A DNA stretch of 64,000 bases. Origin: Kribbella caucasensis (GTDB taxonomy: Bacteria > Actinomycetota > Actinomycetes > Propionibacteriales > Kribbellaceae). The DNA lies in contig NZ_SNWQ01000008.1 of the NCBI RefSeq assembly GCF_004361855.1, forward strand, positions 328,479-392,478, read 5' to 3'. Position 1 is the stretch's first letter. The number at the start of each line of letters is the position of its first letter. Made by a program: the position numbers and the translations under genes. Under the pieces are notes generated by a model. It had not been told where the DNA came from. It did not search any database and saw nothing but the letters and a program-made list of their open reading frames with translations. Shown here one piece after another: positions 1 through 8,620 of this stretch.

Positions 1-459
1 GGTTGCCAAGCACCTGCCGGTTCATCTCCGACAGGCCGCTGCTGTCCTCGGGCCTCGGCGGCAGAGATGATCGAGAGCATGTACGACGGCGTGACCATGA
101 TGACGTCGGGCCGGAAGTCCTGGATCAGCTGGACTTGACGCTCGGTCATCCCACCCGAGACCGGCACCACCATGCAGCCCAGCCGTTCGGCGCCCGCGTG
201 CGCACCGAGCCCGCCGGTGAACAGGCCATAGCCATAGGCGTTGTGTAGCGTGTGGCCGGCACGGCCGCCGGCCGCCCGGATGCTGCGGGCCATAACGGTG
301 GCCCAGTTGTCCAGGTCGTCACGGGTGTAGCCGACGACGGTGGGGCGACCCGTGCCGCACCGACCACTTCAGTCGGTCCAGCTGCAGGGCGCGCAGCTCG
401 TCCACCGACGCGGTCTCGATGGGCTCCAGGTCTCCCGGACGCGGGCTCAGGTCCTGCAT
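1..459 (-). pseudogene. paaK: phenylacetate-CoA ligase remnant (internal deletion and frameshift)
   Basis: Starts at ATG 459 after a GAGGAAG ribosome site. The first 38 or so codons match the PaaK N-terminus (EPIETASVDELRALQLDRLK, then WSVRH), then the frame runs to a stop near 320. In another frame the reading resumes with GRPTVVGYTRDDLDNW and continues through AYGYGLFTGGLGAHAGAERL and IQDFRPDVIMVTPSYMLS. About 65 residues that PaaK normally has between these two blocks, including the start of the ATP-binding SSGTTG loop, are missing. Near position 50 the sequence departs from PaaK again; a third frame there reads SSGLSE, which may be the later GLSE motif after a second deletion. PaaK activates phenylacetate with CoA, so it would be the natural sink for the nitrilase product made next door. 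The gene continues past the window edge. It could also be an assembly error, but a deletion of this size argues for a real pseudogene. Confidence 0.85.
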
Positions 460-517
460 GACTCACTTCCTCGAACTCTTGTCGCCTCCCGGCCAGCGTG
501 CTGAACGTCGCGATCGG

Positions 518-1573
518 TCAGGACACGGCACGCAGCATGCCTGTCCGCGCGTGGCAGCCGACGTACACGAACCGCTGCTCGGTCGCCGCCGGGACGGTGA
601 CCTCGTGGTAAAGCCGCAGTCTGGACTCCGGGCCGAAACTGGACAGGTGTCGCATGGCCACGCCGAAGATCTGCACGTGGGTCGGGTGCGATGCCGCCCA
701 ATCCTCCAACGCACTCAGGTCCCGCCACCAGCTCACACCGAAGGTGCGGAGCGTGGGCTGGTCGTTCTCGTCCAGCACCGTCATGTAACGGTTGTCGTAG
801 CAACCGATGCCGTTGCCCTGGTCGCGCAGGAAGTCCATCCCCTCGCGCAGCGAAGGCTCGACCTCGGCGAGATACGCCGACCGCTCGGTCTCGCCGGTCT
901 CGGTGAGGTCCTGGCCCGACCGGATGACGCAGGCGTTCTCATGCAGCACCACCGTGCACACCGGTCCGTCCTCGACGATCCTGGGGGTGCCCTCCGGGTA
1001 GAGCGGGGCGCCCTGGCTCAGCGGCAGGCGGTCCCGCATCGAACCCCAGTAGGCGTGCTCCTCGATCATCCCGCTCATGCCCGTGCCCGCGCCGGCCACG
1101 CCCTCGACCTTGTCATTGGCCGAGAAGATGGTCTCCAATCGGTCCACCGACGGGGTGACCAACTCCAGGAAGTGCCCCACCCCGTCCGCCACCCGCGCTG
1201 GGTCCGTCCACGGCGCCCCCTCGGCGGAGTACCAAGCATCGAAGGCAGCCTTGTCAACCCAGTAGGCAATGCCGATCACAGTGGTGTAGCCGTCGGCGTC
1301 GACGTAGCGGGCCCGGTCCCAGTACGCCGGCCCGTCGGTCGCTGCGAACCGCTGCCGCATGTCGGCGAGCGAAGCGGCGAGCGCCGGGTCGTCCGCGTCG
1401 CGGACCTGCACTCCGAAATACGCCATCACCACGGCCGTCACGTCCTCGCCGAACCGTGCCGAGAACGACGGGTACGGCGGCTGGTACGCGCCGGGCTTGT
1501 GCTTCGGGGAGCGCCCCTCACGCAACAGGTGCGGAGCGATCGAGGACTCGAGTGTCGATGTCTCCGCGCTCAT
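518..1573 (-). CDS. oxd: haem-containing aldoxime dehydratase
   Basis: 351 aa, the usual length for phenylacetaldoxime/aliphatic aldoxime dehydratases (Oxd), which remove water from R-CH=N-OH to give a nitrile in the cytoplasm. Family landmarks are visible: EEHAYWGSMRDR (Arg180, matching the catalytic Arg near 178), VIRSGQDL with Ser219, SHPTHVQIF with His299 (the proximal haem ligand position in studied Oxd enzymes) and LYHEV with His323 (distal catalytic His). The start ATG follows a GAGGGAGGA site. It lies 15 bp downstream of the nitrilase and is probably co-transcribed with it, so nitrile made here feeds directly into nitrilase. Family assignment is firm; whether the preferred substrate is phenylacetaldoxime is inferred from the paaK remnant next door. 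Confidence 0.93.
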   Translation of the reverse strand: MSAETSTLESSIAPHLLREGRSPKHKPGAYQPPYPSFSARFGEDVTAVVMAYFGVQVRDADDPALAASLADMRQRFAATDGPAYWDRARYVDADGYTTVIGIAYWVDKAAFDAWYSAEGAPWTDPARVADGVGHFLELVTPSVDRLETIFSANDKVEGVAGAGTGMSGMIEEHAYWGSMRDRLPLSQGAPLYPEGTPRIVEDGPVCTVVLHENACVIRSGQDLTETGETERSAYLAEVEPSLREGMDFLRDQGNGIGCYDNRYMTVLDENDQPTLRTFGVSWWRDLSALEDWAASHPTHVQIFGVAMRHLSSFGPESRLRLYHEVTVPAATEQRFVYVGCHARTGMLRAVS

Positions 1574-1588
1574 GGCTGCCGTCCTCCC

Positions 1589-2608
1589 TCAGAGCGCGAC
1601 GGGCTCGGGCACCGCGTCGGACTCGTCGATCTCGACCGTGATCACGGGCTTGGTCTCCGATACGTTCGGGAGCCGACCGGCGACCTGCATGTGCAGAGTG
1701 AAGACGTCCGGACGGGAGTAGTGGCCCACCGGGTCCGCAGCGTTCTTGGCGGCCAGGATCATCGCGTAGTCGATGTCGGCGTAGAGAATGCCTTCCTCCG
1801 TGGGCGCCAGCGGCGTCGCGAGCTCACGACCATCGGGCCCGAAGATCCGGGCGTGGCCGCCACCGAGGTTGAGGAGCTGCTTCTTCAGGTCGGTGTCGGC
1901 GAAGTGATCGTGGGCAGCCGGTCCGATCAGGCCGCAGGCCGCGAGCACGAAGCACTGGCCCTCGACGGCGTACTGGCGCGAGGCACCGGTGTTGACCTCG
2001 GGGCCGAGCGCGAAGGCGGAGCCCTCGAAGATCGAGAAGCTCGGCCAGCCGGCGATGTGCAACTGCTCGCCCTGGGAGTACATGGCGTACTTGGTCAGCG
2101 GCTGGAGGTGCTCCCAGCAGTTGAGCGCTCCGACCCGGCCGAGGGAAGAGTCGACGACGGTGATGTCGGAGCCGTCGCCGTCACCGAACTGGGTGCGCTC
2201 GACGTGGGTCGGCTTGAGCTTGCGGCGGGTCAGCACGGGCGCGCCGATCTCGTCGATGACGGCCTGAGCCATGTAGAGCGAGCCGCCTTGACGCTCACTG
2301 AAGCCGAAGGCGATCGTGATGCCGATGTTGCGGGCGGCATCCTCGACGCGCTGCCAGTTCGCGTCGCCGACCTCGATCGAGTTGGCGGCGTACTGGACGA
2401 CGTACTGGCTTTGCCACGCGACCGAGTCCAGCCACACGAACCACGGGTAGCCCGGGATCCAGGTCTCCGGGAAGGCGACGATCTCGGCTCCGTTGTTCTT
2501 GGCCTCCTGCGAGTACGCGATGAGCTTGTCGACGCCGCCGGCGACGTCGCCCCAGACCGACTCGGCCTGGACGGCAGCGGCACGGAACTTCTTGGTGTAG
2601 TCAGGCAT
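1589..2608 (-). CDS. nit: nitrilase
   Basis: 339 aa carbon-nitrogen hydrolase that converts a nitrile to a carboxylate and ammonia. The catalytic Glu-Lys-Cys triad is present: Glu48 in FPETWIPGYPW, Lys130 in TRRKLKPTHVERT, and Cys164 in GALNCWEHLQP. The numbering is close to that of rhodococcal nitrilases. The ATG follows a strong GAGGAGG site. It is first in a two- or three-gene operon (nitrilase, aldoxime dehydratase, paaK remnant) and divergent from an AraC regulator with a 185-bp intergenic region. The pairing with Oxd is the known aldoxime-nitrile pathway. Arylacetonitrile preference is plausible from context but cannot be fixed from sequence alone. Confidence 0.93.
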   Translation of the reverse strand: MPDYTKKFRAAAVQAESVWGDVAGGVDKLIAYSQEAKNNGAEIVAFPETWIPGYPWFVWLDSVAWQSQYVVQYAANSIEVGDANWQRVEDAARNIGITIAFGFSERQGGSLYMAQAVIDEIGAPVLTRRKLKPTHVERTQFGDGDGSDITVVDSSLGRVGALNCWEHLQPLTKYAMYSQGEQLHIAGWPSFSIFEGSAFALGPEVNTGASRQYAVEGQCFVLAACGLIGPAAHDHFADTDLKKQLLNLGGGHARIFGPDGRELATPLAPTEEGILYADIDYAMILAAKNAADPVGHYSRPDVFTLHMQVAGRLPNVSETKPVITVEIDESDAVPEPVAL

Positions 2609-2793
2609 GGAGACCTCCTCGGGTTCGGGGCTCGTCGCGCCCCGGAGTTCTCACACCTTAGGAATGTGAATCGCGCCTCGCCCCGGCCTCGAGCGCACCG
2701 TTTCCGACGATTCGCGCACGCCGACTCGCCGGGCAACGTCGGGGTAACGCCAAGATCTTCACCCGAACCCCGCACCGGCCTATCCTCGACAGC

Positions 2794-3744
2794 GTGTCGC
2801 GTGTGGACGTCAGCTCCGTGGCGGGATGGGCAGAGGCGTGCAGTTCAGCCTTCGTGCCGCTGCGTGTGCGCTCTGCCTCCCTCAGCTTCACCGCAAGCCT
2901 GCAGCAGCACGTCCTCAGTCCGGAGGTCTCGCTCACCCGCGTGGCCAGTACCGCATCGGAGGTCTACCGCAGCGACCAGGTCATCGCGCAGCACCCGAGT
3001 GACGACGTTCTGGTCTCGCTGCACCGCAGCGGCAGCGGCTCAGTGGTCCAGCACGGGCGTCAGGCGACGCTCCGCGGCGGCAGCGCAGCGCTGTACGACG
3101 CCTCGTCGCCGTACACGTTGACCTTCCCAGGTCGGATGAGCGAGATCGTGTTGCAGCTCCCCCGTCGCGCGCTTCCCGGTTGCCGCGGCGCCTTGGCCGA
3201 CCTCACCGCCCGGCCGCTTCCCGAGGGCGGTCCACTGCACGCCCTGACCGCTCTCGCCGCATCCGTCGAGCCGGATCCAGCCGTGAGCGGCAGGATCGAG
3301 GACGCAGCCGTTGCCGACGCGATGATCAGCCTGCTCACCGCATTGGTTGCCTCCGAGACCGCGTTCAACGCACCCCCGATCGATTCCCATGTACTGGCCA
3401 CTGCTCTGCGCCGGTTCATCGATGAGCACCTCACCGATCCGCGGCTGAGTCCGGCGTACGTCGCCCAAGCCCACCACGTCTCGCTTCGCCTCGTACAGAA
3501 GTTGTTCGCCGCGGACGACGACTCACCGGCCGCCTACATCCGTCGCCGTCGGCTGGAGTCCGCACGGCGCCTGTTGCTCAGTGGCGAACCGGTCGCGCGG
3601 GCGGCACGCCTCTCTGGATTCAGTGACCCCGACACCTTCTGCCGTGCCTTCAAGCGCGAGTTCGGGAGATCCCCATCGTCTCTTCGCCACCTAACGACAT
3701 CTGCTCGGGTGGCTGCCAATCCGCCTCGCCGAGCCGCTCCATAA
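2794..3744 (+). CDS. AraC-family transcriptional regulator
   Basis: 316 aa reading from GTG 2794. The N-terminal part (about residues 15-170) resembles the AraC-binding-like sensor domain with the SSPYTLTFPG and VLQLPR pattern. The C-terminal about 105 residues are a double helix-turn-helix of the AraC/XylS type (LRRFIDEHLTDPRLSPAYVA..., ending in the signature GFSDPDTFCRAFKREFGRSP). It is transcribed away from the nitrilase-aldoxime dehydratase operon, the same arrangement as other oxd clusters, so it is likely the activator that senses aldoxime or nitrile. The start is uncertain because no strong ribosome site precedes it; a GTG four codons downstream is an alternative. Confidence 0.9.
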   Translation: MSRVDVSSVAGWAEACSSAFVPLRVRSASLSFTASLQQHVLSPEVSLTRVASTASEVYRSDQVIAQHPSDDVLVSLHRSGSGSVVQHGRQATLRGGSAALYDASSPYTLTFPGRMSEIVLQLPRRALPGCRGALADLTARPLPEGGPLHALTALAASVEPDPAVSGRIEDAAVADAMISLLTALVASETAFNAPPIDSHVLATALRRFIDEHLTDPRLSPAYVAQAHHVSLRLVQKLFAADDDSPAAYIRRRRLESARRLLLSGEPVARAARLSGFSDPDTFCRAFKREFGRSPSSLRHLTTSARVAANPPRRAAP

Positions 3745-3947
3745 CAACCGGCCTAGGTCGTCACGAGCGCGTCGTGTGCCAACTGGCCCTGCCCAGCACG
3801 TGCTGCAGGCCATCAGGTGAGTTGTGAGCAGCATGCTCGGCCAGCGTCCAGCTCGAGCTCGAAGTCGCGATAGACACTGGCGTGCGGGAAGCAACCTCGC
3901 CACATGAACTTCAGCGCACTGTCCCCGCCCGCGTCTACGCTTCGAGC

Positions 3948-4732
3948 ATGAACCGCATCGACCGCCTCTACGCCCTGGTGGAGGAGCTGCGGGCGGCGGG
4001 GCCCCGCGGGCGGACCGCCCGGCAACTGGCCGCGCACTTCGAGGTGAGTGTGCGCACCATCGAGCGCGACCTGAGCGCGCTCGGCCAGGCCGGGGTGCCG
4101 CTCGCGACGAAGCAGGGACGAGGGGCGGCTTCACGATCGACCGCTCGATGAGCCTGCCGCCGCTCAACTTCACGCCGCGCGAGGCGGCGGCCGTTGCGGT
4201 GGCGCTGAGCCGGAGCGAGCACGTGCTCTTCAAGAAGGACGCACGCAGCGCGCTGCAGAAGATCATGGCCGCGATGCCTGAGCGAGCACTCGACGAGGCG
4301 CGCACCACTGCCGAGAAGGTGCGGCTGCTCGTGCCGCCCGTTCCCGACCCCGACACAGAGATCGCCGAGGCCATCTGGCGGGCGGTTCGCGGAAACCACG
4401 TGCTCCGTATCCACTACATCGACGTCGGCGGCGTCGAGACAGTCAGAGAGGTCGAGCCGCAGCACGTCGTGGTCGGCCCCAACGGCTCCTACCTCACGGC
4501 CTGGTGCCACCTGCGGGGAGACGACCGGGTGTTCCGCATGGACCGCATCACCGAAGCCGAGCGGTCGCCGCGCCCGACCCGGCCGCGGCCCGCCCCCGAG
4601 CCGGTCGTCGACGGCCACGAAACGAAGCTGCCGGCGTCGGCCCTGCGTCCCGAGAATCTTCTGCCGAACTCCGAGATAGGGCTGTCGCGAACGACCGAGA
4701 CGGTGGGTTCAGCCCGCCGCCCCGGCGGGTGA
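3948..4732 (+). pseudogene. frameshifted HTH/WYL-domain regulator
   Basis: ATG 3948 opens a typical YafY-type winged helix (MNRIDRLYALVEELR, then RTARQLAAHFEVSVRTIERD). The reading frame breaks at about 4119-4128, in the run GAGGGGCGGC, one base short of the expected QGRGGGFTIDRSMSLPPL. In the next frame (from about 4125) the WYL-domain half continues, with MSLPPLNFTPREAAAVAVAL and HVLRIHYIDVGG. The gene stops at 4732. Intact members are about 230-320 aa DNA-binding regulators that sense small ligands through WYL. The single-base loss may be a true mutation or a sequencing slip in a G run. It lies just upstream of the VOC gene, which it may have controlled. Confidence 0.8.
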
Positions 4733-4753
4733 TCCGAGCACAAGGAGAGACCC

Positions 4754-5143
4754 AAGACCAACCCCGCTCCCGGCACCCTGGCGTGGTTCGAAATCGCCAC
4801 CAGCGACCCCGATGGCGCCCAGAAGTTCTACGGCAGCCTGTTCGACTGGGCCTTCGAGGCCGACGGGCCCGCGGCGTCCGGCGGCATGGACTGCCGCAAC
4901 ATCAAGGCCTCCGGCGCCGACGCCCCGATGGGCGGCATCGCCAACACCGGGGGGCAAGCGCCCGACCACGCGGTGTTCTACATCCTGGTCGCCGACATCG
5001 ACACCACCTGCGCCGATGCCGAACAGCTCGGCGGCTTGGTCGTCAGCAAGCACCTCGACCCTGGCCCCGGCGCCCCGACGTTCGCGTACCTGCGCGACCC
5101 CGCGGGCAACCTGTTCGGCGTCTTCACCCCGCCGGCGGCCTGA
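4754..5143 (+). CDS. VOC (glyoxalase/bleomycin-resistance) fold protein, start codon apparently lost
   Basis: The coding body runs from NPAPGTLAWFEIATSDPDGA to a TGA at 5141-5143 and covers a complete VOC domain of about 127 residues (FYGSLFDW, then AYLRDPAGNLFGVFTP). A good AAGGAGAG ribosome site lies at 4742-4749, but the codon where ATG would be expected (4754-4756) reads AAG, and no ATG, GTG or TTG occurs in frame between the stop at 4730-4732 and that codon. The first in-frame ATG, 4886, would remove the first beta-alpha-beta unit. VOC proteins bind metals and small electrophiles; no substrate can be assigned. The next gene overlaps it in TGATG. Confidence 0.7.
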   Translation, partial: KTNPAPGTLAWFEIATSDPDGAQKFYGSLFDWAFEADGPAASGGMDCRNIKASGADAPMGGIANTGGQAPDHAVFYILVADIDTTCADAEQLGGLVVSKHLDPGPGAPTFAYLRDPAGNLFGVFTPPAA

Positions 5144-5532
5144 TGCCGGCGAACGACCAGGCGACGTCCCCGTCAGAGGGTTCCGGCGGGGACGCTGCCG
5201 GCTACACCCCCCGCGACCTCTACGATGAGCTCCTCGACGACCTGCTCTACGACCCCGCCATCGGCCGGGCCACAATGATGGGGTACCCCTGCGTGCGGCT
5301 GGCCGGACGCTTCCTCGCGAGCTACGACCACAAGGCAGCATGTCTGGTCGTGAAGCTGCCGCGCGAGCGGGTCACCGAACTCGTCGAGACCGGCACCGGC
5401 GACCCGTTCGCCCCCGCCGGCAAGGTCTTCCGCGAGTGGGTGGCCATCGCCACGCTCGATCGCGAGCTGTGGAGCACGGTGCTCGCCGAGGCCGTCGCCT
5501 TCGCGCGACAGTCGCTCGGCCACGAGCAGTGA
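5143..5532 (+). CDS. TfoX/MmcQ-like N-terminal domain protein
   Basis: 129 aa starting in the TGATG overlap with the VOC gene, so probably translated by coupling. The core reads TMMGYPCVRLAGRFLASYD, CLVVKLPRERVTELVETG and KVFREWVAI, the pattern of small TfoX N-terminal/YjbR-like proteins of unknown biochemical role. No catalytic motif or membrane segment is seen. The family match is moderate; function is unknown. Confidence 0.7.
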   Translation: MPANDQATSPSEGSGGDAAGYTPRDLYDELLDDLLYDPAIGRATMMGYPCVRLAGRFLASYDHKAACLVVKLPRERVTELVETGTGDPFAPAGKVFREWVAIATLDRELWSTVLAEAVAFARQSLGHEQ

Positions 5533-5696
5533 GGAGCATGTACGTCGAGGTGGAGCCGCCGTACCGGGTTACCTGAAGCAGCTCGCGAAGCTCTCGCGAG
5601 ACCTCATGCAGACCGAGCTGTCCATACTGGGAGTCCGGCGTTCGTAGTGAGGGTGAGAGCGGGAGTCGTGTCCCGCCGTACGGGAAGGGACCTCAC

Positions 5697-6053
5697 ATGA
5701 CGTACTACATGTTGCGGCCAGGACGTGCTGCCCAGCGTCCGACGATGTCCGAGGACGATTTGAAGCAGCACATGGAGGCGATCCGGCGACTCGAGGCGGA
5801 GATGAAATCCTCCGGGGCCTGGGTGTTCGGCGGGCGGTTGCACGATCCTTCGACGGCGACGGTCGTGAAGGCCGAGGCGGGCGACGTACTGGCGACGGAC
5901 GGGCCGTTCGCCGAGACGAAAGACCACCTTGGGGGCTTCTACCTGATCAGCACGAGCGATCTCGACGGGGCGCTGAGCTGGGCCGGGAAGGTCAGCGCAC
6001 TCGTTCAGGCCTCCATCGAGGTCCGCCCCTTCGTCGACGAGATGACCTCCTGA
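5697..6053 (+). CDS. YCII/DGPF-domain protein
   Basis: 118 aa with the hallmark ATDGPFAETKDHLGGFYLI typical of YCII-related DGPF proteins. The N-terminus (MTYYMLRPGRAAQRPTMSED) differs from the usual MKYLLLIY opening. A GGGAAGGGA ribosome site precedes ATG 5697. It sits 13 bp upstream of the ECF sigma factor. ECF42-type sigma factors are known to be encoded with DGPF proteins, and this pair follows that rule. The exact biochemical role of the DGPF partner is not established. Confidence 0.88.
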   Translation: MTYYMLRPGRAAQRPTMSEDDLKQHMEAIRRLEAEMKSSGAWVFGGRLHDPSTATVVKAEAGDVLATDGPFAETKDHLGGFYLISTSDLDGALSWAGKVSALVQASIEVRPFVDEMTS

Positions 6054-6066
6054 CGCGGGCTTCGCC

Positions 6067-7035
6067 ATGACGGCTGAGGACGAGGCGATCGGGCGGATCT
6101 TCCGGGCGGAGTCCGGTCGGTCGGTCGCAGCCTTGATCGGAATGTTCGGCGATATCGACCTGGCCGAGGACGCGGTCCAGGAGGCGTTCACGATCGCCCT
6201 GCGGCGGTGGCCGACTGAAGGGCTGCCGCCCAACCCCGGCGGCTGGATCACCGTCACGGCACGAAACCGTGCGATCGACCGGCTGCGACGTGATGCCCGC
6301 GGCAACGAGTTGCTGCAGCAGGCCGCCGTACACCTGAGCCCACAGACCACGGGCGATGATCGACTGCGGCTCATCTTCACGTGCTGCCATCCAGCGCTGG
6401 CAGCACAGGCACAGGTCGAACTGACGCTGAGATTGCTGTGCGGACTGTCGACGGCGGACGTGGCCCGGGCATTCCTCACCAGCGAACCGACGATGGCCAA
6501 GCGCCTGGTCCGCACCAAGTACAAGATCAAGGCGGCCAACATTCCCTACCGGATCCCCGACGACACCGAACTCCCAGATCGCCTGAAGGCGGTCCTGGCG
6601 ACCATCTACCTGACCTACACCACCGGCTACGGCAAGCCCGAACACTCCCCCGATCTGTCCGGTGAAGCCCTCGACCTGGGTAGAACCCTCCGGCTGCTGA
6701 TGCCCGACGAACCCGAGGTCGCCGGCCTACTCGCACTCATGCTCCTCACCGAGGCTCGTCGCCGCACCCGCACCGGGTACGACGGCGCCCTGGCGCTACT
6801 ACGGGATCAGGATCGGCGGCGATGGGATCGCGTTCTCATCCGGGAGGGGCACGCTCGCTCAGCGGGTGAGGTCGCGCCGGGTGAACTCGGCGGCCGCCAA
6901 GAGCAGGGCGACCGCCGGGACCGCCGCAAGGACCAGCAGGTCGCCTGCGGGGGCGTTGCCGGCGAGCAGGTCGATGGGCCGGAAGTAGTGGAACGGAGAG
7001 GCGAACCGCAGGCCGCTGATGCCGTCGATGAGTAG
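6067..7035 (+). CDS. ECF sigma factor (ECF42-like), C-terminally truncated
   Basis: Residues 1-260 are a normal SigE-type sigma factor: region 2 (DIDLAEDAVQEAFTIALRRW, then WITVTARNRAIDRLRR), region 4 (CGLSTADVARAFLTSEPTMA) and the start of the helical C-terminal extension (TGYGKPEHSPDLSGEALD, ending near RRWDRVLIREGHA). ECF42 proteins normally continue for about 140 more residues of TPR-like helices. Here the homology stops at about 6855, two bases before the stop codon of the opposite-strand ABC permease, and the frame then runs antisense through that gene to 7035. The tail RSAGEVAPGELGG is therefore not native protein. This looks like a rearrangement that removed the end of the gene, so function is doubtful. 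The DGPF partner is intact. Confidence 0.75.
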   Translation: MTAEDEAIGRIFRAESGRSVAALIGMFGDIDLAEDAVQEAFTIALRRWPTEGLPPNPGGWITVTARNRAIDRLRRDARGNELLQQAAVHLSPQTTGDDRLRLIFTCCHPALAAQAQVELTLRLLCGLSTADVARAFLTSEPTMAKRLVRTKYKIKAANIPYRIPDDTELPDRLKAVLATIYLTYTTGYGKPEHSPDLSGEALDLGRTLRLLMPDEPEVAGLLALMLLTEARRRTRTGYDGALALLRDQDRRRWDRVLIREGHARSAGEVAPGELGGRQEQGDRRDRRKDQQVACGGVAGEQVDGPEVVERRGEPQAADAVDE

Positions 7036-7662
7036 CGCGATGAAGTTCATGAAGAACCACGCGACCACGATGCCGACGGTGATGCCGATCGACTGTCCGC
7101 GCAGGCTCGACCGGGCTGAGACGAGCATGCCGACCATGGCGACGCCCACGAACAGCAGCCAGGAGCCGGTGAAAGCGCGTAGGACGGACCCGATCGACAA
7201 CTCCCGGACCCCGTCGATCGTCTGTCTGGCGATCAGTACGCCGGCTAGACCTCCCAGCTCGGCAGCGGTAACGGCAATGATCGAGGCGAGCGCCTTGGCG
7301 AGCAGGAACGGCACGCGACCAACAGGCCGGGCGAGCACGAGGTCGATGGTGCCTCGCTCGACCTCCGTGGCCACTGACCCTGCGGCGACCAGCAGCGCCG
7401 ACGAGGTCAGCAGCGAGAGGATGACGGGGTGGGTCATGCCGGCACTCAGCCATCCGTCGGCGTGGAAGAAGTCGGCTGAGCCGCCGAGGAATGCCGTGAT
7501 GGCCTTGGGCGGCGACTGGAAGAAGGGCAGGTTCGGCGCCTCCTTGGTGAACGACGACGAGGCGAGGAGTACCAGGTAGAAGAACGCGCCGACGCCGAGG
7601 ACGAGAACGCCGAGGGTGCGGCGCACCTGCCGCAGTGTCTGGCGGAACACGGTGGAGCTCAT
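6859..7662 (-). CDS. ABC-2 type exporter permease
   Basis: 267 aa integral membrane protein with about six hydrophobic segments (for example VLVLGVGAFFYLVLLAS near residue 20 and LLVLAAVPAVALLLAAA near the C-terminus). The stretch VATEVERGTIDLVLARPV is typical of ABC-2/NatB-like permeases. Its start overlaps the stop of the ATPase gene by 4 bp, making a two-component exporter. The substrate is unknown; such pairs often export drugs, lipids or peptides. Its stop codon abuts the break point of the truncated sigma factor. Confidence 0.9.
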   Translation of the reverse strand: MSSTVFRQTLRQVRRTLGVLVLGVGAFFYLVLLASSSFTKEAPNLPFFQSPPKAITAFLGGSADFFHADGWLSAGMTHPVILSLLTSSALLVAAGSVATEVERGTIDLVLARPVGRVPFLLAKALASIIAVTAAELGGLAGVLIARQTIDGVRELSIGSVLRAFTGSWLLFVGVAMVGMLVSARSSLRGQSIGITVGIVVAWFFMNFIALLIDGISGLRFASPFHYFRPIDLLAGNAPAGDLLVLAAVPAVALLLAAAEFTRRDLTR

Positions 7663-8570
7663 CGCGACCGGCCCTGGTCGGAGTCCCCGTAGATCTCGAA
7701 GAACGTTTCGGCGAGATGCTCCGGCTCGGAGAGGAACTCCTGCACGGCGAACGTCCCGAGTCGGCGCATCAGCGGCTCCATGTCGCCCCGGAACTCGAAG
7801 CGATGGATCAGCCCGTCGCTCTCCAGGCCCGAGACGCCCTCGATATCCAGTGCGGCCGCGTCGGCGAGCGGCTGCTTGAGCACGAGCGTGCAGTGCCGCA
7901 CGCGCTCACCGGTGAGGTCCGCGGTCGCCCCGGTTCGCACGATCCGGCCGGCCTTGAGCACCGCGACCCGCTCGGTCGTCTCCTCCACCTCGGAGAGGAT
8001 GTGGGAGGACAGGAAGATTGTCCCACCTGCCTGACGGTGCCCAGCGAGCAGTTCGACGAACCGCTCCTTCATGACGGGGTCGAGGCCTTCGGTCGGCTCA
8101 TCGAGCACCAGTGCGCGGGGCTCATGCTGGAACGCCTGGATGATGCCGATCTTCTGCTTCATACCCCGTGAGTACAGCCTGACCTGGCGCCGCAGGTCGG
8201 CCTGGGACAGCTCCAGCCGATCGCACAGTTCCCGCCGGCGTACGGGTGCGCGCTGCTGCAGTGTGCCGAGGTAGTCGAGGCACTCGGCGCCGGTCAGCTG
8301 CGGCCACAGCCCGAATTCACCCGGTAGGTGCCCGACATCGGCCAGCACTGCGCCAAGGTCGGTGGCCACGTTGTGTCCGAGGATACGGATCACACCCGCC
8401 GTCGGCCGGACGAGGCCGAGCAAGCATCTGATCGTGGTCGTCTTACCGGCGCCGTTAGGGCCGACGTACCCGAAGGCATCGCCGTCGGCGACCGACAACG
8501 ACACGCCATCCAATGCCGGCTTGCGGCGGTACCGCTTGACGAGCCCCTCAACCTCGATCGCCATCCCCAT
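7659..8570 (-). CDS. ABC exporter ATP-binding protein
   Basis: 303 aa ATPase of the CcmA/DrrA type: Walker A GPNGAGKTTT near residue 40, signature YSRGMKQKIG, Walker B ALVLDEPTEGLDP and an H-loop SSHILSEVEE, followed by a C-terminal about 80-residue extension common in ABC-2 exporters. ATG 8570 gives MGMAIEVEGL; ATG 8564 is an equally good alternative. It drives the ABC-2 permease encoded immediately downstream. No specificity can be assigned. Confidence 0.92.
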   Translation of the reverse strand: MGMAIEVEGLVKRYRRKPALDGVSLSVADGDAFGYVGPNGAGKTTTIRCLLGLVRPTAGVIRILGHNVATDLGAVLADVGHLPGEFGLWPQLTGAECLDYLGTLQQRAPVRRRELCDRLELSQADLRRQVRLYSRGMKQKIGIIQAFQHEPRALVLDEPTEGLDPVMKERFVELLAGHRQAGGTIFLSSHILSEVEETTERVAVLKAGRIVRTGATADLTGERVRHCTLVLKQPLADAAALDIEGVSGLESDGLIHRFEFRGDMEPLMRRLGTFAVQEFLSEPEHLAETFFEIYGDSDQGRSR

Positions 8571-8620
8571 CGGCCGACCTCCGCTCGGTCCAAACCAACC
8601 CGTGGGCCAGGCGATTGCGT

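Noticed and set aside
419..3121. 900-aa open frame on the plus strand over the nitrilase region
   Set aside because: Antisense to three recognised minus-strand genes, Arg/Val-rich shadow composition and no family match.
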